DNA of 64,000 nt. Source: JAGWRA01 sp963711505 (lineage in GTDB: Bacteria > Acidobacteriota > Vicinamibacteria > Vicinamibacterales > CAVVIG01). The notes below the pieces were generated by a model that did not search any database, was not told the DNA's origin, and saw only the letters and a list, made by a program, of their open reading frames with translations. The position numbers were made by a program, and so were the translations under genes. Location of the stretch: the NCBI GenBank assembly GCA_963711505.1, contig CAVQEJ010000003.1, positions 186,001 to 250,000 of the forward strand, written 5' to 3'. This document shows, piece by piece, positions 27,358-35,032 of this stretch. Position 1 is the stretch's first letter; the number at the start of each line of letters is the position of its first letter.

Positions 27358-27933
27358 TCAGGGCTTCGAGTGCTCTGACTTCGCTTCCGAATCCCTGCGC
27401 CCCCCGTGCGACGAGGACGCGTCCGAACCTCCTTCAGGCATGCGCCGGAGCAGATGAATCCGGCGCTCGTTAACGACGAATGCGAGGGCCAGTGGGTAGA
27501 CCACCAGCGCGAGTACGGTCGCCCCGATCATCGAGCCGACCACGTACGGCCACAGCAGCGGCCGCACCAGCACGCCCAGTCCGTCCCAGAACTCGCGGTG
27601 CAGCAGCGACAACTGGAACAGGTCGGCCAGCTGCCGCGCGAACCCGGGCGGAATCTTCGTCCGCAGCAGTTTCGCCCCGAATGCCGTCGTCAGGGCGTAC
27701 CAGGCGGCGATCGTCCACGGCAGGTTCGAGTAGACCCCGAGCAGCACGGCCACGCGGTTCAGACCGAAGATGAACGCGCAGGCCAGCGCCAATCCCGTGT
27801 GCAGCCCCAGGAACGGCGAGAATCCGAAGAAGACGCCGAGCGCAAAGGCTGCCGCCGTCCGCCGGGGCGTATCGTCGATGTGGAGCAGCGTCGTGCTCCA
27901 CCGCCGGACGGCACCGCGCGTGAACCGAATCAT
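27358..27933 (-). CDS. DUF2062 membrane protein
   Basis: A protein of 191 aa with the DUF2062 hallmarks: DTPRRTAAAFALGVFFGFSPFLGLHTGLAL near the N-terminus, YSNLPWTIAAWY, and a late membrane segment. It is a small inner-membrane protein of unknown function; in some genomes it neighbours glycosyltransferases or lipid genes. Its ATG overlaps the thiL stop (ATGA), so it is co-translated with thiL. The C-terminal 25 residues are charged and disordered. Confidence 0.82.
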   Translation of the reverse strand: MIRFTRGAVRRWSTTLLHIDDTPRRTAAAFALGVFFGFSPFLGLHTGLALACAFIFGLNRVAVLLGVYSNLPWTIAAWYALTTAFGAKLLRTKIPPGFARQLADLFQLSLLHREFWDGLGVLVRPLLWPYVVGSMIGATVLALVVYPLALAFVVNERRIHLLRRMPEGGSDASSSHGGRRDSEAKSEHSKP

Positions 27934-28991
27934 CGGAAGTGCGCGAACCCCGCCGGTACCGGCTCGTTCCGGCCGTCTTTGCCCCGTATCACCACTGCCG
28001 GATCGGCGGTCACCGTGCCGATACGGGTCACCCGCAGGTCTCCCGATTGCCGGCGTGCCGCCTGGAACCGCCGGCGGAAGCGGGGTCGGACCGTGAACAA
28101 CAACTCGTAGTCATCGCCGCCGGCCAGCGCCGCGCGTACCGGCTCCTCGCCCCGTCGTTCGAACCAGCGCCGTGCCGCCGGATGCACCGGCACGGCCTCC
28201 GCGTCGAGGACCATGCCCGTGCCGCTCGCACGGGCCACCTGGGTGGCCGCGTCGGCCAGCCCGTCGCTCAGATCCATGCAGGCCGTGGCCGCCCGGTTGC
28301 GGGCCAGCATCAGGCCCAGCCGGACGCGTGGCTCCGGCCGCCGGTACCGCTCCTGGCAGTCGGCCAGGCCGTCGGGCCCCGTCTCGTCCCCACCGGGGAC
28401 GCCAGCCCGGAGCGATTCAAGTCCGGCGGTCGCCGCGCCGATTTCTCCGCTCAGGTAGACCTCGTCACCCGGCTGCGCGCCGGCACGGCGAAGGACCCGG
28501 CGGCGGCGTGCCGACCCGAGCACGGTGACGTCGACGACCAGCGGGCCCGGCGACCGCGTGATGTTCCCGCCGGCCAGCTCGACCCGGTGGCGGGCGGCGA
28601 GTGCCAGGAAGCCGTCCATCAGCGCGTCGAAGTCGGCCAGCGGCAGTGCCGCCGGCAGTGCCAGCGACAGCAGGGCGGCGCGGGGCTCGGCGCCCATGGC
28701 CGCCAGGTCGCTCAGGTTCACGGCCAGCGCGCGGTGGCCGATGGCCGCGGGCGCGACGAACGTGCGGTCGAAGTGAACCCCCTCGACCAGGGCGTCGCAG
28801 CTCAGCACCTCGAGTCGGTTCCGCGCCGGCTCCAGCACGGCCGCATCGTCGCCGGGGCCGACCAGGATCCAGTCGGCCGCGCGCGCCGGCAGACGACGAC
28901 GGATCCGCTCGATGAGCTCGTGCTCGCCGGCTTCCGCAATCTGCCCCGTTGCCGGGGCCGTACCCACCGTGTGCCCGTCCGTCTCACTCAT
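27930..28991 (-). CDS. thiL: thiamine-monophosphate kinase ThiL
   Basis: Phosphorylates thiamine monophosphate to thiamine diphosphate, the last step of cofactor synthesis. Visible motifs are VGPGDDAAVL near residues 44-53 (Mg/ATP), GVHFD, HRALAVNLSDLAAMGAEPRAALLSL (the classic ThiL block, split here only for length), GGNITRSPG, ACMDLSDGLADA and GGDDYELLFTV. I chose the ATG at 28991 (MSETDG); an earlier in-frame ATG at 29075 would add residues containing a duplicated DGHTVG. The length of 353 aa is slightly long. It overlaps the DUF2062 gene downstream. Confidence 0.92.
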   Translation of the reverse strand: MSETDGHTVGTAPATGQIAEAGEHELIERIRRRLPARAADWILVGPGDDAAVLEPARNRLEVLSCDALVEGVHFDRTFVAPAAIGHRALAVNLSDLAAMGAEPRAALLSLALPAALPLADFDALMDGFLALAARHRVELAGGNITRSPGPLVVDVTVLGSARRRRVLRRAGAQPGDEVYLSGEIGAATAGLESLRAGVPGGDETGPDGLADCQERYRRPEPRVRLGLMLARNRAATACMDLSDGLADAATQVARASGTGMVLDAEAVPVHPAARRWFERRGEEPVRAALAGGDDYELLFTVRPRFRRRFQAARRQSGDLRVTRIGTVTADPAVVIRGKDGRNEPVPAGFAHFR

Positions 28992-29204
28992 GCCGCCGCC
29001 GCGCGTGTCCCGTTTGCTCGCTCCCTGTCCCATCACACCTACAGTGTGCCCGTCGGCGGCTTCGTCTCGACGCACGAAGTCCCGTCATGACGTGAACGTC
29101 TCGCTGTCCGAAAAACCCCGGGCCCTCATGGGCCGCCGCGGAACCCAGCGCCGACGGCGGGGGATGTGGGGCACCCCGCGAGAACCGGAAGCCGAGGAAG
29201 GGAC

Positions 29205-29398
29205 GAAAGAGGCCCCGCTTTGCCGTGTGGGGAGGTCGATGAACCTGCTCAGGGCAGGTGGGACCGCTGTAAGAGCCGCGCGTTAGGCTTCCTCACGCTG
29301 AGGCATGCACACGGCGCAGGCATCGCGATCCTCTTGGTTATTACGTTGGCTCAAACGAGCCTCCGACCATCACGCGCAAAGCAGGGTATTCAGAACAC
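29205..29398 (-). ncRNA. ssrS: 6S RNA
   Basis: A regulatory RNA that binds sigma-70 RNA polymerase by mimicking an open promoter. The evidence has three parts. A strong promoter sits at the right place. A perfect 11-bp closing stem pairs CCCUGCUUUGC (29376-29386 strand) with GCAAAGCGGGG (29213-29223). Between them are a CGAGCCAACGUAAUAACC-type region and smaller hairpins such as ACCUGCCCUGAGCAGGU. The location immediately after zapA on the same strand is the classic genomic context. Ends are estimated from the promoter and stem. I did not model the central bubble in detail. Confidence 0.82.
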
Positions 29399-29404
29399 AC
29401 AAGA

Positions 29405-29433
29405 ATCTTAGCCCGGGCCCCGTGAGCGGTCAA
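29405..29433 (-). promoter_or_regulatory. sigma-70 promoter of 6S RNA
   Basis: On the minus strand TTGACC (29433-29428) is separated by 17 bases from TAAGAT (29410-29405). Transcription would start near 29398. It lies downstream of zapA, so the RNA can be made independently. Confidence 0.8.
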
Positions 29434-29527
29434 GTCACGGGGCGATCGGGCACCGTTGAAAATCGTCGAATTGCTTAGGAAAAACGGCTGTTTTGCGGTG
29501 TGCGGAACCGCACACACGTCCAACTCG

Positions 29528-29824
29528 TTAGGAAATCAGGACTTCGTCCAGCAGTCGTTCGAGTTGCTGGGTCCGTTCGGCCAGCCGGCCGCTCCGGTTG
29601 CGCTCCGCGTCGCGGCAGCGGAAGTATTCATCGGCGATGTTCAGCGCGGCCAGCACCGCCAGGCGCATCGAGTCGGTCGTGGGCGTCGCCTCGCCGGCCG
29701 CGCGGATCTTCTGGTCGACGTAGCCAGCCAGCGCGCGGACGTACTGCTCGTCGAGGCCGCTGCGGATCGGATACCGCTGGCCGAAAATCTCCACGGAAAT
29801 CACGCGGCCGGAATCGTCGCCCAC
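29528..29824 (-). CDS. zapA: cell-division protein ZapA
   Basis: A protein of 98 aa that cross-links FtsZ filaments at the septum. It starts VISVEIFGQRYPIRSGLD, followed by YVRALAGYVDQKIRA and MRLAVLAALNIADEYF, the three conserved ZapA blocks, and ends in a coiled-coil helix. It is preceded by a ZapB-like coiled-coil gene and followed by 6S RNA, the conserved order in many bacteria. Confidence 0.92.
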   Translation of the reverse strand: MGDDSGRVISVEIFGQRYPIRSGLDEQYVRALAGYVDQKIRAAGEATPTTDSMRLAVLAALNIADEYFRCRDAERNRSGRLAERTQQLERLLDEVLIS

Positions 29825-29882
29825 AGCAGTCTCCGTCTGAAGAAGTCACGCGTCGCGCCGCGAGTCACGACCGCCGGCGCGT

Positions 29883-30161
29883 CTAGAGATTCAGTCCCTC
29901 GAGCTGGTCGAGCATCTCGGTGACGCGGCCGCGGATCTGGTCGCGCTCCTGACGCAGCGACGACAGCTCCGCATGGGCGCCTTCGCTCTCCGAGAGCCGC
30001 GACCGGAGCCCCTCGAGCTCGCGGGCGAGCCGGAGGTTCTCCTCCGTGGCGCGCTCCTGTTCGTCGCGCATGCGCCCCATCATGGCCACCAGCAGCTTGA
30101 CCTTCTCCTCCAGCCGATCGATCGGTTCCAGATCGGTGCCCCGTGCCATCGTTTTCGCCAT
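29883..30161 (-). CDS. zapB: ZapB-like coiled-coil protein
   Basis: A small protein of 92 aa that is almost entirely predicted coiled coil (LEEKVKLLVAMMGRMRDEQ...). The ATG at 30161 follows GAGG closely. Low-complexity coiled coils of this size next to zapA are usually annotated ZapB or cell-division protein; sequence alone cannot prove it. Between it and pheT lies a palindromic repeat. Confidence 0.6.
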   Translation of the reverse strand: MAKTMARGTDLEPIDRLEEKVKLLVAMMGRMRDEQERATEENLRLARELEGLRSRLSESEGAHAELSSLRQERDQIRGRVTEMLDQLEGLNL

Positions 30162-30178
30162 ACGTGATACCTCTTCAG

Positions 30179-30206
30179 TCGGGGCTCCGCCCCGAACCCC
30201 GGCTTC
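30179..30206. repeat. GGGGCTCCGCCCCGAACCCCGG palindromic repeat, copy
   Basis: One of at least four very similar hairpins (others at 34945-34970, 45946-45972, 47332-47358; looser relatives at 14617-14637 and 51361-51390). All lie at gene junctions and are followed by Ser/Arg-like TCGCTCGCG text. They may act as attenuating or stabilising hairpins. Confidence 0.75.
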
Positions 30207-30321
30207 TCCGTTACGCTCGCGATCCGGCTCGCTCCACTCCGGTCGCGCCCTTCGACTCTGCTCAGGGCGCCCCGAGCCGAAGTCGAGGGGCGGGCCCGCC
30301 GTGCGGGCCGTTACAAGGCGC

Positions 30322-32446
30322 TCAGCGCTGCACGGCTCCGTGCGTGCGCGCGAGCAGCGCCACAATCTCGTCCATGGCTCGCTGCACCTCGACGTCGGTC
30401 AGCGTCCGGTCGGACGAACGGAAGGTCAGGCGCAGCGACAGGCTGACCCGATCCTCCGGAATCCCCTTGCCCTGATAGCGATCGAAGAACGCGACATCGA
30501 CCAGCCCCTCGGGCGCGTTGGCGAGGATCGTGTCACGAACGGTGGATGCAGGCAAGCCGGCATCTACCAGCAGGGACACGTCGCGCACCACCGACGGGAA
30601 CCGGGGCAGCGGGGCGACCGCCGCCGCGGCCGGGCCGGCCGCCTGCTCGATGGCGTGGTGCGCGGCCCAGGCGGCGTCGAGGTCGAGCTCCGCGACATAG
30701 ACGGCGTCGCCGGCCGGCAGCTCCCGCGCCTCGGCCGTGGCCGGCCGTAGCTGGCCCAGCAGGCCGAGCGGGCGCCCTTGATGAGGTGCGGCAGTTCACG
30801 ACGATGCGCGCGGCGCGTCCGGGCACGAGCAGCGGATCGTCTGCAGGCTCCACGGTGACCGGTACCCGGAGGACCTCCGCGAGTCGCTCGACGAGCCCCT
30901 TCACGTCGAAGAAGTCGACGTCGCGCCGCGTCCCGCTCCAGTGGTCGTCGGCGACCGCCCCGGTCCAGGCGAGTCCCGCCTTCCGCACCTCGCCGCCCGA
31001 GGCGGAGAAGCAGGCCCCGACCTCGAAGAGCCGGACGTCGCGCCGCTGGTGCCGGCGGTTGTGCGCCAGGGCATCGGTCAGCCCCGGCAGCAGCGAGCGG
31101 CGCAGCACCTCGAACTTGCCCGACAGCGGGTTGGCGATGGCCACGACTTCGCGCTCGTCGGCCAGGCCGAACGCCTCGTGCGCCCGCTGCTCGATGAACG
31201 AGTAGGTGAAGGCCTCCGACAGCCCGGCGGCGAGCAGCACGCGCCGGACGTCGCGGTCGCGTGCCACGCGCGGGTCGGGCGGCGCCGGCGGAGCCTGCGG
31301 CACCGGGAACACCGGGGGCAGCTGATCGTAGCCGTAGTGCCGGCCGACCTCCTCGATCAGATCGGCTTCGCGGATCAGATCGACGCGGAACGTCGGCACG
31401 GTCACGGCCCAGCCGTCGCCGTCTGCCGCGACCGTGAAGCCGAGGCCTCCGAAGATCCGGACGACCTCTTCGTCGGCGACCCGGACGCCCAGCAGGCTCG
31501 CGAGGCGGTCGCGGCGCAGCCGGATGGTCACGGGCCCGCGCGGAGCGGGATACCGGTCGACGACGGGCCCGACGATGCGGCCGGCACCGAGCCGTTCGAG
31601 CAGCGCCGCAATCCGCTCGAGCGCCAGGAGCGGGGCGTTGATGTCGCCGCCGCGCTCGAAGCGGGCGGAGGCTTCCGTCATGAGGCCGAGCCGCTTGCTC
31701 GTCCGGCGCACGGACGTCGGCTTGAAGTACGCGCTCTCGAAGACGACGCGCTTGCTGGCCTGGGACACTTCGGAGGTGGCGCCCCCCATCACGCCGGCCA
31801 CCGCCTGCGCGCGGTCGGCATCGGCGATCACCAGCATGTCGTCGGCGAGCGTGCGCGCGACTCCGTCCAGCGTGGTCAGCGTCTCACCCGGCTTCGCACG
31901 CCGGATGCGCAACGCCTGGCCGCCGAGCCGCGCGAGATCGAAGGCGTGCGTCGGATGGCCGATTTCCAGCAGCACGTAGTTCGTGATGTCGACGATGTTG
32001 CTGATGGGCCGGACGCCCGCGGCTTCGAGCCGGGCGGCGAGCCAGGCCGGCGAGGGGCCGAGGGTGACGTCGGCGACCGCCGCCGCGTACCGTGGACAGA
32101 GGTCCGGGTCCTCGATCGTGACGCTGACGGCGTCCGATTCGCCGACCGTCAGGGCCGGTCGTTCGAGACCGGGCGCGGCACCCGGCGTGCGCAGGTCGAG
32201 GCTCCAGGTCGTGGCGACTTCACGCGCCAGCCCCAGCACGCTGAAACAGTCGGGACGGTTCGCCGTGATCTCGAAGTCGATCACGGCGTCGCCGTCCACC
32301 GGCGAGGCCCAGGGGGCGGCCGGGGGCGCGGGACGCTCCTCGACCGAGGCGGTCTCGAAGCCGCGCATGGCGAGCCGCTCGGCCAGCGCGCGGGCGTCGA
32401 CCGGCACGTCCACGAAGTCACGGAGCCAGGACAGAGGTAGTCGCAT
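30322..32446 (-). CDS. pheT: phenylalanyl-tRNA synthetase beta subunit, one frame break, no OB-fold domain
   Basis: The beta chain of the alpha2beta2 PheRS. It begins MRLPLSWLRDFVDVP. It passes directly from the B1 start (...ASVEE) to DFEITANRPDCFSVLGLAREVA, which belongs to B1/B5. The EMAP-like tRNA-binding OB fold that normally occupies about residues 40-150 is missing. Later blocks are typical: SNIVDITNYVLLEIGHPTH, GVMGGATSEV, VPTFRVDLIREADLIEEVGR, and the C-terminal ferredoxin-like anticodon domain SVVRDVSLLVD. The frame shifts near 30785, where AACTGCCGCACC becomes AACGCCGCACC after removing one T. The reconstructed length is about 708 aa, against roughly 800 for full-length homologues. 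Confidence 0.9.
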
Positions 32447-32456
32447 ACGGTGCCAA

Positions 32457-33545
32457 TCAGACGGGAAACTGTTCGAGGAACCGCAGGTCGTTCTCGAAGA
32501 ACAGCCGGATGTCGTCGACGCCGTGGCGCAGGATCGCAACCCGTTCGATCCCCATGCCCCAGGCGAAGCCCGTGTAGCGCTCGGGATCGTAGCCGACGGC
32601 CTCGAACACGGCGGGATGCACCATGCCGCAGCCGAGGATCTCGAGCCAGCCGCTCCGCTTGCACTGCTGACAGCCGGCTCCGTCGCACGCCCAGCAGCTG
32701 ATGTCGACCTCGGCGCTCGGCTCGGTGTAGGGGAAGAAGCTCGGACGGAAGCGCAGCCGGCTCGACGGCGCGAACATCTCGCGCGCGAAGGCGAGCAGCG
32801 TCCCCTTCAGGTCGGCCAGCGACACGCCCTCGCCGACGAGCAGCCCCTCCATCTGGTGGAACATCGGCGAGTGCGTCAGGTCGGGGTTGTCGCGGCGGTA
32901 CACGCGGCCGGGCACGACGATCCGGATCGGCGGCTCGTGGGCCTGCATGTAGCGGACCTGCATCGACGAGGTGTGCGTGCGCAGCAGCGTGCGGAGGTCC
33001 TCCGCCTGCTCGGCCGGCGTGCGCGCGCCGGTCGGCGTCCAGGCCTCGCCGCGCATGCCCGTGGCGAGGTAGAGCGTGTCCTGCATGTCGCGCGCCGGAT
33101 GGGACGCGGGCATGTTCAGCGCGTCGAAGCAGTGGAACTCGTCCTCGGCCTCGGGCCCCTCGACGACCGTGAAGCCGAGGCGGGTGAAGATGGTCTCCAT
33201 CTCGTCGCGCACGCGCGTCAGCGGGTGGCGGCGGCCCAGGGCCGGCGGCCGGCCCGGCAGCGTCACGTCGACGGCGCCGGCCACGGGACGACTGGCCGTC
33301 AGGGCGGCGCGCCGGTCGGCGATCTGCGTCTCGATGTCGGTCTTGAGCGTATTGGCGAGGCGTCCGAGCAGCGGCCGGACGTCGGGCGGCGCGGCGGCGA
33401 CCTCCTTCATCAGGCCGGCGATCACACCCCCCTTGCGGGCGAGGTAGCGGTCGCGGACGGCCTGCAGGTCGCGGTCGGTCGCGGCCGCGGTCACCAGGGC
33501 GAGGGATTCGGCGCGGAGGCGCTCGATGGCGTCGGCATCCAGCAT
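32457..33545 (-). CDS. pheS: phenylalanyl-tRNA synthetase alpha subunit
   Basis: The catalytic chain of PheRS, 362 aa. Class II motifs are visible: motif 1 around FTRLGFTVVEGPEAEDEFHCFDALNMPASHPARD (split into the conserved FDALN and HPARD), motif 2 GRVYRRDNPDLTHSPMFHQ, and motif 3 GMGIERVAILRHG. A CWACDGAGCQQC zinc-like knuckle precedes motif 3. The N-terminal coiled coil is present. It sits nine bases upstream of pheT. Confidence 0.95.
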   Translation of the reverse strand: MLDADAIERLRAESLALVTAAATDRDLQAVRDRYLARKGGVIAGLMKEVAAAPPDVRPLLGRLANTLKTDIETQIADRRAALTASRPVAGAVDVTLPGRPPALGRRHPLTRVRDEMETIFTRLGFTVVEGPEAEDEFHCFDALNMPASHPARDMQDTLYLATGMRGEAWTPTGARTPAEQAEDLRTLLRTHTSSMQVRYMQAHEPPIRIVVPGRVYRRDNPDLTHSPMFHQMEGLLVGEGVSLADLKGTLLAFAREMFAPSSRLRFRPSFFPYTEPSAEVDISCWACDGAGCQQCKRSGWLEILGCGMVHPAVFEAVGYDPERYTGFAWGMGIERVAILRHGVDDIRLFFENDLRFLEQFPV

Positions 33546-33627
33546 GGGGTGAGGGCGGAGCGTGACGTTCCCCGGCGAACGCGCCGGGGAACGAACGGCG
33601 ATGAACGGACGGGCCGCGCGGCGCCGA

Positions 33628-33993
33628 TCAGGCGCCCGCGGCGCGGGCCTGCTTGACCTGGGCGGCCAGCTGGGCGAACGCGGCCGGCTGCCGGACGGCC
33701 ATCTCGGCGAGGCTCTTCCAATCGAGCGTGACGCCGGCCGTCTTGAGCCCGTTGATGAGCTGCCCGTAGGTCAGCCCCTGCTCGCGGGCGGCGGCGTTGA
33801 TCCGGACGACCCACAGGCGGCGGAAATCCCGCTTCTTGTTGCGGCGGCCGACGAAGGCGTACTTGAGCGCCGTGTCGACCGATTCCTTGGCCGCGCGGTA
33901 CAGCTTGCTCTTGGTCGCGTAGAAGCCCTTGGCTCTGGCCAGCAGCTTCTTCCGCTTCGCGCGCCGGACGCTTCCACGTTTGACTCGAGGCAT
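33628..33993 (-). CDS. rplT: 50S ribosomal protein L20
   Basis: 121 aa beginning PRVKRGSVRRAKRKKLLARAKGFY, followed by the conserved RNKKRDFRRLWVVRINAA block. It binds 23S rRNA early in assembly and in many bacteria represses its own infC-rpmI-rplT operon. Confidence 0.97.
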   Translation of the reverse strand: MPRVKRGSVRRAKRKKLLARAKGFYATKSKLYRAAKESVDTALKYAFVGRRNKKRDFRRLWVVRINAAAREQGLTYGQLINGLKTAGVTLDWKSLAEMAVRQPAAFAQLAAQVKQARAAGA

Positions 33994-34017
33994 CTTCCGA
34001 TCTCCTTACGCTGACAA

Positions 34018-34045
34018 CGTAGAACGTAGAACGTTGAACGTAGAC
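34018..34045. repeat. GTAGAACGTAGAACGTTGAACG word repeat
   Basis: A short-word tandem between rpmI and rplT. A related TTCTACGTTCTACGTTAC stretch in the opposite orientation lies at 55504-55523. Confidence 0.55.
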
Positions 34046-34107
34046 ACGAGACGTCGAACGGCGCGTGGCCGTCTCCGTCCTGCGTTCTGCGCTACAGACC
34101 CGTCTTC

Positions 34108-34305
34108 CTACTTGTACGGCAGCATCCGTTCGAGCTTGGCACGCTCCGAGTCGGACACGGCGGCCGTGCCCCGCAGCTGACGCTTCCGCTTGGTCGTCTT
34201 GCTGCTCAGGATGTGCTGCTTGAACGCCTTGCCGCTCATGAACTTCCCGGTCGCGCTCTTCTTGAAGCGCTTGGCGGCGCCCCGGTGCGTCTTCAGCTTC
34301 GGCAT
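34108..34305 (-). CDS. rpmI: 50S ribosomal protein L35
   Basis: 65 aa, MPKLKTHRGAAKRFKKSATG at the start, with the usual basic middle and a MLPY end. The start at 34305 gives the standard length. It lies between infC and rplT. Confidence 0.97.
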   Translation of the reverse strand: MPKLKTHRGAAKRFKKSATGKFMSGKAFKQHILSSKTTKRKRQLRGTAAVSDSERAKLERMLPYK

Positions 34306-34348
34306 GTCGATCCTCTTCTCCGCTCCCGTTTCGTGACGCCGCGCGACG

Positions 34349-34942
34349 TCAGTGCGCGCCGGCCGGCGGCGCGTTGCGCGATGACGGCTTTCCGGTGCCG
34401 CGCTTGGCCAGGATGGTGTGCATCTGGTTGCCCTCCATCCGTGGCATGGTTTCCGCCACGGCGACCTCGGCCAGCTCGTTGACGAGCCGCTCGAGGATCC
34501 GCCGCCCGATTTCGGGGTGCGCCATCTCGCGCCCGCGGAAGAAGATCGTGGCCTTGACCTTGTCGCCCTCTTCCAGGAAGCGCTCGATGTGCTTCTTCTT
34601 GAACTGATAGTCGTGCTCGTCCACCTTCGGCCGGAACTTGATCTCCTTGACCAAGATGACCTTCTGGTGGCGCCTGGCTTCACGCGTCCGCTTCTGCTCC
34701 TGGTACTGGTACTTCCCGAAGTCCATGATCCGGCACACCGGCGGCGTCGCCGATGCCGAGATCTCGACCAGGTCCAGACCCTTCTGCCGCGCAATCGCCA
34801 GTGCCTGCGGCGGCGGCATGATCCCGAGCTGCTCACCAGCGTCGTCGATGACGCGGATCTCGCGTACCCGGATGCGTTCGTTGACCCGTGTGCGTTGTTC
34901 ACGGCGCGAACCGCGTTCGTAAGGAATAACAGCCTCCTTCAT
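34349..34942 (-). CDS. infC: translation initiation factor IF-3
   Basis: 197 aa with both IF-3 domains: VNERIRVREIRVIDDAGEQLG in the N-domain, then CRIMDFGKYQYQ, KEIKFRPKVDEHDY and IFFRGREMAHPEIG. It prevents premature 70S formation and proofreads start codons. An ATG is used here; many bacteria use a rare AUU. A palindromic repeat lies just upstream. Confidence 0.96.
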   Translation of the reverse strand: MKEAVIPYERGSRREQRTRVNERIRVREIRVIDDAGEQLGIMPPPQALAIARQKGLDLVEISASATPPVCRIMDFGKYQYQEQKRTREARRHQKVILVKEIKFRPKVDEHDYQFKKKHIERFLEEGDKVKATIFFRGREMAHPEIGRRILERLVNELAEVAVAETMPRMEGNQMHTILAKRGTGKPSSRNAPPAGAH

Positions 34943-34944
34943 TA

Positions 34945-34970
34945 GTCGGGGCGCTGCCCCGAACCCCGGC
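34945..34970. repeat. GGGGCGCTGCCCCGAACCCCGG palindromic repeat, copy
   Basis: Same family as 30179-30206, here in the 90-base gap between thrS and infC, where it could modulate read-through. Confidence 0.75.
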
Positions 34971-35032
34971 TCCCGGCACTTCGCTCGCGCGTCGCCGGGC
35001 TCCGCCCGGACCCGCGGCGATCGGGGCGTCCG

